A stretch of DNA of 64,000 nucleotides. It comes from Prosopocoilus inquinatus. Lineage: Eukaryota; Arthropoda; Insecta; Coleoptera; Lucanidae. The notes beneath the pieces are model-generated. The model was not told the DNA's origin and searched no databases. It worked only from the letters and a program-made list of their open reading frames with translations. A program made the position numbers and the translations under genes. The stretch covers positions 35,516,001 through 35,580,000 of the forward strand of contig CM069873.1 in NCBI GenBank assembly GCA_036172665.1, in the 5' to 3' direction. Below, piece by piece: positions 52,943 through 63,917 of this stretch (position 1 is its first letter; the number at the start of each line of letters is the position of its first letter).

Positions 52943-53829
52943 AAACAACACGTATTAGCGTTGTTCCTGTGATGTATCTAATCGATCCTTACTCATCTAT
53001 CATGTTATTTGACGTTTGGATGGACTCCAGTAACTCTGATGTGAGATACAAAGTATTCGGACGCAGCAGAAGCTGGAAATAGTTTTAAACGAAACAACAC
53101 GCATTAGCGTTGTTCCTGTGATGTATCTAATCGATCCTTACTCATCTATCATGTTATTTGGCGTTTCGATGGACTCCAGTAACTCTGATGTGAGATACAA
53201 AGTTTTCGGACGCAGCAGAAGCTGGAAATAGTTTTGAACGAAACAACACGTATTAGCGTTGTTCCTGTGATGTATCTAATCGATCCTTACTCATCTATCA
53301 TGTTATTTGGCGTTTCGATGGACTCCAGTAACTCTGATGTGAGATACAAAGTTCTCGGACGCAGCTGAAGCTAGAAATAGTTTTGAACGAAACAACACGT
53401 ATTAGCGTTGTTCCTGTGATGTATCTAATCGATCCTTACTTATCTACTATGTTATTTGAAGTTTCGATGAACTCCAGTAACTCTGATGTGAGATACGAAA
53501 TTTTCGAACGCAGCAGAATCTGGAAATAGTTTTAAATGAAACAACACGTATTAGCGTTGTTCCTGTGATGTATCTAATCGATCCTTACTTACCTATCATG
53601 TTATCTGACGTTTCGATGGACTCCAGTAACTCTAATGTGAGATACGAAATTTTCGGGCGCAGCAGAAGCTGGAAATAGTTTTGAACGAAACAACACGTAT
53701 TAGCGTTGTTCCTGTGATGTATCTAATCGATCCTTACTTATCTACTATGTTATTTGAAGTTTCGATGGACTCCAGTAACTCTGATGTGAGATACGAAATT
53801 TTCGAACGCAGCAGAATCTGGAAATAGTT
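52943..53829. repeat. Block F, copy 2
   Basis: Second copy of 51155-52041, without any length change. It ends where TTTTAAATG of copy 1 is replaced by TTTTGAACG. Confidence 0.9.
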
Positions 53830-55711
53830 TTGAACGAAACAACACGTATTAGCGTTGTTCCTGTGATGTATCTAATCGATCCTTACTCATCTATCATGTT
53901 ATTTGGCGTTTCGATGGACTCCAGTAACTCTGATGTGAGATACAAAGTTCTCGGGCGCAGCTGAAGCTAGAAATAGTTTTGAACGAAACAACACGTATTA
54001 GCGTTGTTCCTGTGATGTATCTAATCGATCCTTACTCATCTATCATGATATTTGACGTTTGAATGGACTCCAGTAACTCTGATGTGAGATACAAAGTTCT
54101 CGGACGCAGCAGAAGCTGGAAATACTTTTAAACGAAACAACACGCATTAGCGTTGTTCCTGTGATGTATCTAATCGATCCTTACTCATCTATCATTATAT
54201 TTGACGTTTGGATGGACTACAGTAACTCTGATGTGAGATACAAAGTTTACAGACGCAGCAGAAGCTAGAAATAGTTTTGAACGAAACAACACGTATTAGC
54301 GTTGTTCCTGTGATGTATCTAATCGATCCTTACTTATCTACTATGTTATTTGAAGTTTCGATGGACTCCAGTAACTCTAATGTGAGATACGAAATTTTCG
54401 GGCGCAGCAGAAGCTGGAAATAGTTTTGAACGAAACAACACGCATTAGCGTTGTTCCTGTGATGTATCTAATCGATCCTTACTCGTCTATCATGTTATTT
54501 GGCGTTTCGATGGACTCCAGTAACTCTGATGTGAGATACAAAGTTCTCGGACGCAGCTGAAGCTAGAAATAGTTTTGAACGAAACAACACGTATTAGCGT
54601 TGTTCCTGTGATGTATCTAATCGATCCTTACTTATCTACTATGTTATTTGACGTTTCGATGGACTCTAGTAACTCTGATGTGAGATACGAAATTTTCGAA
54701 CGCAGCGGAATCTGGAAATAGTTTTAAATGAAACAACACGTATTAGCGTTGTTCCTGTGATGTATCTAATCGATCCTTACTTACCTATCATGTTATCTGA
54801 GGTTTCGATGGACTCCAGTAACTCTAATGTGAGATACGAAATTTTCGGGCGCAGCAGAAGCTGGAAATAGTTTTGAACGAAACAACACGCATTACCGTTG
54901 TTCCTGTGATGTATCTAATCGATCCTTACTCATCTATCATGTTATTTGACGTTTGAATGGACTCCAGTAACTCTGATGTGAGATACAAAGTTCTCGGACG
55001 CAGCAGAAGCTGGAAATACTTTTAAACGAAACAACACGCATTAGCGTTGTTCCTGTGATGTATCTAATCGATCCTTACTCATCTATCATGTTATTTGACG
55101 TTTGAATGGACTCCAGTAACTCTGATGTGAGATACAAAGTTCTCGGACGCAGCAGAAGCTGGAAATAGTTTTAAATGAAACTACACGCATTAGCGTTGTT
55201 CCTGTGATGTATCTAATCGATCCTTACTCATCTATCATGTTATTTGACGTTTCGATGGACTCTAGTAACTCTGATGTGAGATACGAAGTTTTTGGACGCA
55301 GCAGGAGCTGGAAATAGTTTTAAACGAAACAACACGTATTAGCGTTGTTCCTGTGATGTATCTAATCGATCCTTACTCATCTATCATGTTATTTGACGTT
55401 TGGATGGACTCCAGTAACTCTGATGTGAGATACAAAGTTTTCGGACCCAGCAGAAGCTGGAAATAGTTTTAAACGAAACAACACGCATTACCGTTGTTCC
55501 TGTGATGTATCTAATCGATCCTTACTCATCTATCATGTTATTTGACGTTTGGATGGACTCCAGTAACTCTGATGTGAGATACAAAGTTTTCGGACCCAGC
55601 AGAAGCTGGAAATAGTTTTAAACGAAACAACACGCATTACCGTTGTTCCTGTGATGTATCTAATCGATCCTTACTCATCTATCATGTTATTTGGCGTCTC
55701 GATGGACTCCA
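53830..55711. repeat. Mixed monomers after block F
   Basis: About twelve monomers that mix CAGCTGAAGCTAG, GTTATCTGAGG and CATTATATTTGACG types. A direct dimer marked by CGGACCCAGCAG lies at about 55440 and 55590. No gene and no spacer are seen. Confidence 0.8.
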
Positions 55712-57557
55712 GTAACTCTGATGTGAGATACAAAGTTCTCGGACGCAGCAGAAGCTGGAAATAGTTTTGAACGGAACAAAACGTATTAGCGTTGTTCCTG
55801 TGATGTATCTAATCGATCCTTACTTATCTACTATGTTATTTGACGTTTCGATGGACTCTAGTAACTCTGATGTGAGATACGAAATTTTCGATCGTAGCAG
55901 AATCGGGAAATAGTTTTAAATGAAACAACACGCATTAGCGTTGTTCCTGTGATGTATCTAATCGATCCTTACTCATCTATCATGTTATTTGACGTTTGGA
56001 TGGACTCCAGTAACTCTGATGTGAGATACAAAGTTCTCGGACGCAGCAGAAGCTGGAAATAGTTTTGAACGAAACAACACGTATTAGCGTTGTTCCTGTG
56101 ATGTATCTAATCGATCCTTACTTATCTACTATGTTATTTGACGTTTCGATGGACTCCAGTAACTCTGATGTGAGAGACGAAATTTTCGAACGCAGCAGAA
56201 TCTGGAAATAGTTTTAAATGAAACAACACGCATTAGCGTTGTTCCTGTGATGTATCTAATCGATCCTTACTCATCTATAATGTTATTTGACGTTTCGATG
56301 GACTCTAGTAACTCTGATGTGAGATACGAAGTTTTTGGACGCAGCAGGAGCTGGAAATAGTTTTAAACGAAACAACACGTATTAGCGTTGTTCCTGTGAT
56401 GTATCTAATCGATCCTTACTCATCTATCATGTTATTTGACGTTTGGATGGACTATAGTAACTCTGATGTGAGATACAAAGTTCTCGGACGCAGCAGAAGC
56501 TGGAAATAGTTTTAATCGAAACAACACGCATTACCGTTGTTCCTGTGATGTATCTAATCGATCCTTACTCATCTATCATGTTATTTGACGTTTGGATGGA
56601 CTCCAGTAACTCTGATGTGAGATACAAAGTTCTCGGACGCAGCAGAAGCTGGAAATAGTTTTGAACGAAACAAAACGTACTAGCGTTGTTCCTGTGATGT
56701 ATCTAATTGATCCTTACTTATCTACTATGTTATTTGACGTTTCGATGGACTCTAGTAACTCTGATGTGAGATACGAAATTTTCGATCGTAGCAGAATCTG
56801 GAAATAGTTTTAAATGAAACAACACGCATTAGCGTTGTTCCTGTGATGTATCTAATCGATCCTTACTCATCTATCATGTTATTTGACGTTTGGATGGACT
56901 CCAGTAACTCTGATGTGAGATACAAAGTTCTCGGACGCAGCAGAAGCTGGAAATAGTTTTGAACGAAACAACACCTATTAGCGTTGTTCCTGTGATGTAT
57001 CTAATCGATCCTTACTCATCTATCATGTTATTTGACGTTTGGATGGACTCCAGTAACTCTGATGTGAAATACAAAGTTTTCGGACGCAGTAGAAGCTGGA
57101 AATAGTTTTAAACGAAACAACACGCATTACCGTTGTTCCTGTGATGTATCTAATCGATCCTTACTCATCTATCATGTTATTTGGCGTTTCGATGGACTCT
57201 AGTAACTCTGATGTGTGATACGAAGTTTTTGGACGCAGCAGAAGCTGGAAATAGTTTTAAACGAAACAACACGCATTAGCGTTGTTCCTGTGATGTATCT
57301 AATCGATCCTTACTCATCTATCATGTTATTTGACGTTTGGATGGACTCTAGTAACTCTGATGTGAGATACGAAGTTTTTGGACGCAGCAGGAGCTGGAAA
57401 TAGTTTTAAACGAAACAACACGCATTAGCGTTTTTCCTGTGATGTATCTAATCGATCCTTATTTATCTATCATGTTATTTGACGTTTCGATGGACTCTAG
57501 TAACTCTGATGTAAGATACGAAGTTTTTGGACGCAGCAGGAGCTGGAAATAGTTTTG
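55712..57557. repeat. Block G, copy 1 (15-monomer offset)
   Basis: About 12.4 monomers repeated at 57947-59790. The offset is 2235 bp (15 monomers) before the 2-bp deletion at 58399 and 2233 bp after it: ATCGTAGCAGAATCGGG at 55891 and 58126, ACACCTATTAG at 56971 and 59204. The 62-codon frame at 57215-57403 lies here and is rejected as a gene. Confidence 0.9.
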
Positions 57558-57946
57558 AACGAAACAACACGTATTAGCGTTGTTCCTGTGATGTATCTAA
57601 TCGATCCTTACTCATCTATCATGTTATTTGACGTTTGGATGGACTCCAGTAACTCTGATGTGAGATACAAAGTTTTCGGACGCAGCAGAAGCTGGAAATA
57701 GTTTTAAACGAAACAACACGCATTACCGTTGTTCCTGTGATGTATCTAATCGATCCTTACTCATCTATCATGTTATTTGGCGTCTCGATGGACTCCAGTA
57801 ACTCTGATGTGAGATACAAAGTTTTCGGACGCAGCAGAAGCTGGAAATAGTTTTAATCGAAACAACACGCATTAGCGTTGTTCCTGTGATGTATCTAATC
57901 GATCCTTACTCATCTATCATGTTATTTGACGTTTGGATGGACTCCA
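57558..57946. repeat. Monomers between block G copies
   Basis: Between two and three monomers (CATTACCG, GGCGTCTCG and TTTTAATCG types). The same run recurs at about 60130-60480, 2531 bp later (17 monomers minus 2 bp). Confidence 0.82.
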
Positions 57947-59790
57947 GTAGCTCTGATGTGAGATACAAAGTTCTCGGACGCAGCAGAAGCTGGAAATAGT
58001 TTTGAACGAAACAAAACGTATTAGCGTTGTTCCTGTGATGTATCTAATCGATCCTTACTTATCTACTATGTTATTTGACGTTTCGATGGACTCTAGTAAC
58101 TCTGATGTGAGATACGAAATTTTCGATCGTAGCAGAATCGGGAAATAGTTTTAAATGAAACAACACGCATTAGCGTTGTTCCTGTGATGTATCTAATCGA
58201 TCCTTACTCATCTATCATGTTATTTGACGTTTGGATGGACTCCAGTAACTCTGATGTGAGATACAAAGTTCTCGGACGCAGCAGAAGCTGGAAATAGTTT
58301 TGAACGAAACAACACGTATTAGCGTTGTTCCTGTGATGTATCTAATCGATCCTTACTTATCTACTTTGTTATTTGACGTTTCGATGGACTCCAGTAACTG
58401 ATGTGAGAGACGAAATTTTCGAACGCAGCAGAATCTGGAAATAGTTTTAAATGAAACAACACGCATTAGCGTTGTTCCTGTGATGTATCTAATCGATCCT
58501 TACTCATCTATAATGTTATTTGACGTTTCGATGGACTCTAGTAACTCTGATGTGAGATACGAAGTTTTTGGACGCAGCAGGAGCTGGAAATAGTTTTAAA
58601 CGAAACAACACGTATTAGCGTTGTTCCTGTGATGTATCTAATCGATCCTTACTCATCTATCATGTTATTTGACGTTTGGATGGACTATAGTAACTCTGAT
58701 GTGAGATACAAAGTTCTCGGACGCAGCAGAAGCTGGAAATAGTTTTAATCGAAACAACACGCATTACCGTTGTTCCTGTGATGTATCTAATCGATCCTTA
58801 CTCATCTATCATGTTATTTGACGTTTGGATGGACTCCAGTAACTCTGATGTGAGATACAAAGTTCTCGGACGCAGCAGAAGCTGGAAATAGTTTTGAACG
58901 AAACAAAACGTATTAGCGTTGTTCCTGTGATGTATCTAATTGATCCTTACTTATCTACTATGTTATTTGACGTTTCGATGGACTCTAGTAACTCTGATGT
59001 GAGATACGAAATTTTCGATCGTAGCAGAATCTGGAAATAGTTTTAAATGAAACAACACGCATTAGCGTTGTTCCTGTGATGTATCTAATCGATCCTTACT
59101 CATCTATCATGTTATTTGACGTTTGGATGGACTCCAGTAGCTCTGATGTGAGATACAAAGTTCTCGGACGCAGCAGAAGCTGGAAATAGTTTTGAACGAA
59201 ACAACACCTATTAGCGTTGTTCCTGTGATGTATCTAATCGATCCTTACTCATCTATCATGTTATTTGACGTTTGGATGGACTCCAGTAACTCTGATGTGA
59301 GATACAAAGTTTTCGGACGCAGTAGAAGCTGGAAATAGTTTTAAAAGAAACAACACGCATTACCGTTGTTCCTGTGATGTATCTAATCGATCCTTACTCA
59401 TCTATCATGTTATTTGGCGTTTCGATGGACTCTAGTAACTCTGATGTGAGATACGAAGTTTTTGGAAGCAGCAGAAGCTGGAAATAGTTTTAAACGAAAC
59501 AACACGCATTAGCGTTGTTCCTGTGATGTATCTAATCGATCCTTACTCATCTATCATGTTATTTGAAGTTTGGATGGACTCTAGTAACTCTGATGTGAGA
59601 TACGAAGTTTTTGGACGCAGCAGGAGCTGGAAATAGTTTTAAACGAAACAACACGCATTAGCGTTTTTCCTGTGATGTATCTAATCGATCCTTATTTATC
59701 TATCATGTTATTTGACGTTTCGATGGACTCTAGTAACTCTGATGTAAGATACGAAGTTTTTGGACGCAGCAGGAGCTGGAAATAGTTTTA
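57947..59790. repeat. Block G, copy 2
   Basis: Second copy of 55712-57557. Parts are repeated again downstream: 57590-58710 at about 60120-61240, 58440-59410 at about 61870-62860 (23 monomers; ACTATAGTAA at 58684 and 62111), and 59200-59790 at 63225-63815 (27 monomers plus 1 bp). Private changes include TTTGGAAGCAGC near 59462 and TTATTTGAAGTTTGG near 59560. The latter is shared with 63585. Confidence 0.9.
58399..58400. other. 2-bp (CT) deletion, block G copy 2
   Basis: AACTGATG before a GAGACGAAATTTTCG monomer. Block G copy 1 (about 56163) and the downstream copies (about 60927 and 61821) keep CTCT, so the loss is private to this copy and recent. Confidence 0.93.
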
Positions 59791-60353
59791 AACGAAACAA
59801 CACGTATTAGCGTTGTTCCTGTGATGTATCTAATCGATCCTTACTCATCTATCATGTTATTTGACGTTTCGATGGACTCTAGTAACTCTGATGTGAGATA
59901 CGAAGTTTTTGGACGCAGCAGGAGCTGGAAATAGTTTTAAACGAAACAACACGTATTAGCGTTGTTCCTGTGATGTATCTAATCGATCCTTACTCATCCA
60001 TCATGTTATTTGAGGTTTGGATGGACTCCAGTAACTCTGATGTGAGATACAATGTTCTCGGACGCAGCAGAACCTGGAAATAGTTTTGAACGAAACAACA
60101 CGTATTAGCGTTGTTCCTGTGATGTGTCTAATCGATCCTTACTCATCTATCATGTTATTTGACGTTTGGATGGACTCCAGTAACTCTGATGTGAGATACA
60201 AAGTTTTCGGACGCAGCAGAAGCTGGAAATAGTTTTAAACGAAACAACACGCATTACCGTTGTTCCTGTGATGTATCTAATCGATCCTTACTCATCTATC
60301 ATGTTATTTGGCGTCTCGATGGACTCCAGTAACTCTGATGTGAGATACAAAGT
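59791..60353. repeat. Monomers linking block G to the 6-mer tandem
   Basis: Almost four monomers, including one with CATCCATCATG/GAGGTTTGG and CAATGTTCTCGG/CAGAACCTGG. They are in normal register. Confidence 0.8.
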
Positions 60354-61247
60354 TTTCGGACGCAGCAGAAGCTGGAAATAGTTTTAATCGAAACAACACG
60401 CATTAGCGTTGTTCCTGTGATGTATCTAATCGATCCTTACTCATCTATCATGTTATTTGACGTTTGGATGGACTCCAGTAGCTCTGATGTGAGATACAAA
60501 GTTCTCGGACGCAGCAGAAGCTGGAAATAGTTTTGAACGAAACAAAACGTATTAGCGTTGTTCCTGTGATGTATCTAATCGATCCTTACTTATCTACTAT
60601 GTTATTTGACGTTTCGATGGACTCTAGTAACTCTGATGTGAGATACGAAATTTTCGATCGTAGCAGAATCGGGAAATAGTTTTAAATGAAACAACACGCA
60701 TTAGCGTTGTTCCTGTGATGTATCTAATCGATCCTTACTCATCTATCATGTTATTTGACGTTTGGATGGACTCCAGTAACTCTGATGTGAGATACAAATT
60801 TCTCGGACGCAGCAGAAGCTGGAAATAGTTTTGAACGAAACAACACGTATTAGCGTTGTTCCTGTGATGTATCTAATCGATCCTTACTTATCTACTATGT
60901 TATTTGACGTTTCGATGGACTCCAGTAACTCTGATGTGAGAGACGAAATTTTCGAACGCAGCAGAATCTGGAAATAGTTTTAAATGAAACAACACGCATT
61001 AGCGTTGTTCCTGTGATGTATCTAATCGATCCTTACTCATCTATAATGTTATTTGACGTTTCGATGGACTCTAGTAACTCTGATGTGAGATACGAAGTTT
61101 TTGGACGCAGCAGGAGCTGGAAATAGTTTTAAACGAAACAACACGTATTAGCGTTGTTCCTGTGATGTATCTAATCGATCCTTACTCATCTATCATGTTA
61201 TTTGACGTTTGGATGGACTATAGTAACTCTGATGTGAGATACAAAGT
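60354..61247. repeat. 6-monomer tandem unit, copy 1
   Basis: The unit is exactly 894 bp (6 x 149). AGTTTTCGGA is at 60351 and 61245, and ATCGTAGCAGAATCGGG at 60657 and 61551. The rare AAATTTCTCGG monomer occurs once in each copy (about 60797 and 61691), so the pair is very recent. Confidence 0.92.
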
Positions 61248-62141
61248 TTTCGGACGCAGCAGAAGCTGGAAATAGTTTTAATCGAAACAACACGCATTAG
61301 CGTTGTTCCTGTGATGTATCTAATCGATCCTTACTCATCTATCATGTTATTTGACGTTTGGATGGACTCCAGTAGCTCTGATGTGAGATACAAAGTTCTC
61401 GGACGCAGCAGAAGCTGGAAATAGTTTTGAACGAAACAAAACGTATTAGCGTTGTTCCTGTGATGTATCTAATCGATCCTTACTTATCTACTATGTTATT
61501 TGACGTTTCGATGGACTCTAGTAACTCTGATGTGAGATACGAAATTTTCGATCGTAGCAGAATCGGGAAATAGTTTTAAATGAAACAACACGCATTAGCG
61601 TTGTTCCTGTGATGTATCTAATCGATCCTTACTCATCTATCATGTTATTTGACGTTTGGATGGACTCCAGTAACTCTGATGTGAGATACAAATTTCTCGG
61701 ACGCAGCAGAAGCTGGAAATAGTTTTGAACGAAACAACACGTATTAGCGTTGTTCCTGTGATGTATCTAATCGATCCTTACTTATCTACTATGTTATTTG
61801 ACGTTTCGATGGACTCCAGTAACTCTGATGTGAGAGACGAAATTTTCGAACGCAGCAGAATCTGGAAATAGTTTTAAATGAAACAACACGCATTAGCGTT
61901 GTTCCTGTGATGTATCTAATCGATCCTTACTCATCTATAATGTTATTTGACGTTTCGATGGACTCTAGTAACTCTGATGTGAGATACGAAGTTTTTGGAC
62001 GCAGCAGGAGCTGGAAATAGTTTTAAACGAAACAACACGTATTAGCGTTGTTCCTGTGATGTATCTAATCGATCCTTACTCATCTATCATGTTATTTGAC
62101 GTTTGGATGGACTATAGTAACTCTGATGTGAGATACAAAGT
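61248..62141. repeat. 6-monomer tandem unit, copy 2
   Basis: Direct tandem copy of 60354-61247. I saw no length change and no obvious private substitution. It ends where TTCTCGG replaces TTTTCGG at 62141. Confidence 0.92.
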
Positions 62142-63917
62142 TCTCGGACGCAGCAGAAGCTGGAAATAGTTTTAATCGAAACAACACGCATTACCGTTGT
62201 TCCTGTGATGTATCTAATCGATCCTTACTCATCTATCATGTTATTTGACGTTTGGATGGACTCCAGTAACTCTGATGTGAGATACAAAGTTCTCGGACGC
62301 AGCAGAAGCTGGAAATAGTTTTGAACGAAACAAAACGTATTAGCGTTGTTCCTGTGATGTATCTAATTGATCCTTACTTATCTACTATGTTATTTGACGT
62401 TTCGATGGACTCTAGTAACTCTGATGTGAGATACGAAATTTTCGATCGTAGCAGAATCTGGAAATAGTTTTAAATGAAACAACACGCATTAGCGTTGTTC
62501 CTGTGATGTATCTAATCGATCCTTACTCATCTATCATGTTATTTGACGTTTGGATTCGACTCCAGTAACTCTGATGTGAGATACAAAGTTCTCGGACGCA
62601 GCAGAAGCTGGAAATAGTTTTGAACGAAACAACACCTATTAGCGTTGTTCCTGTGATGTATCTAATCGATCCTTACTCATCTATCATGTTATTTGACGTT
62701 TGGATGGACTCCAGTAACTCTGATGTGAGATACAAAGTTTTCGGACGCAGTAGAAGCTGGAAATAGTTTTAAACGAAGCAACACGCATTACCGTTGTTCC
62801 TGTGATGTATCTAATCGATCCTTACTCATCTATCATGTTATTTGGCGTTTCGATGGACTCCAGTAAGTCTAATGTGAGATACGAAATTTTCGGGCGCAGC
62901 AGAAGCTGGAAATAGTTTTAAACGAAACAACACTCATTAGCGTTGTTCCTGTGATGTATCTAATCGATCCTTACTCATCTGTCATGTTATTTGACGTTTC
63001 GATGGACTCCAGTAACTCTAATGTGAGATACGAAATTTTCGGACGCAGCAGAAGCTGGAAATAGTTTTAAACGAAACACCACGCATTAGCGTTGTTCCTG
63101 TGATGTATCTAATCGATCCTTACTCATCTATCATGTTATTTGACGTTTCGATGGACTCTAGTAACTCTGATGTGAGATACGAATTTTTTGGACGCAGCAG
63201 AAGCTGGAAATAGTTTTGAACGAAACAACACCTATTAGCGTTGTTCCTGTGATGTATCTAATCGATCCTTACTCATCTATCATGTTATTTGACGTTTGGA
63301 TGGACTCCAGTAACTCTGATGTGAGATACAAAGTTTTCGGACGCAGTAGAAGCTGGAAATAGTTTTAAACGAAACAACACGCATTACCGTTGTTCCTGTG
63401 ATGTATCTAATCGATCCTTACTCATCTATCATGTTATTTGGCGTTTCGATGGACTCTAGTAACTCTGATGTGAGATACGAAGTTTTTGGACGCAGCAGAA
63501 GCTGGAAATAGTTTTAAACGAAACAACACGCATTAGCGTTGTTCCTGTGATGTATCTAATCGATCCTTACTCATCTATCATGTTATTTGAAGTTTGGATG
63601 GACTCTAGTAACTCTGATGTGAGATACGAAGTTTTTGGACGCAGCAGGAGCTGGAAATAGTTTTAAACGAAACAACACGCATTAGCGTTTTTCCTGTGAT
63701 GTATCTAATCGATCCTTATTTATCTATCATGTTATTTGACGTTTCGATGGACTCTAGTAACTCTGATGTAAGATACGAAGTTTTTGGACGCAGCAGGAGC
63801 TGGAAATAGTTTTAAACGAAACAACACGTATTAGCGTTGTTCCTGTGATGTATCTAATCGATCCTTACTCATCTATCATGTTATTTGACGTTTGGATGGA
63901 CTATAGTAACTCTGATG
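62142..63917. repeat. Distal region with 4-mer, 23-mer and 27-mer recurrences
   Basis: Twelve monomers. ACACCTATTAG occurs at 62632 and 63228 (4 monomers). Matches to block G lie 23 monomers (3427 bp) and 27 monomers plus 1 bp (4024 bp) upstream. The +1 bp change is at 62556. No gene is seen. Confidence 0.85.
62556..62557. other. 1-bp insertion
   Basis: GGATGGACTCC reads GGATTCGACTCC. It explains the 3428-bp and 4024-bp offsets between this zone and block G copy 2 (23 and 27 monomers, each plus 1). Confidence 0.9.

Noticed and set aside
57215..57403. 62-codon open frame on the plus strand
   Set aside because: The same frame is open in many monomers, from a TGA at CTGATG to the TAG of AAATAG in the next monomer. 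It stands out only because GAG became GTG (GATGTGTGATA), an alternative start codon unlikely in a eukaryote. It is satellite sequence, not a gene.
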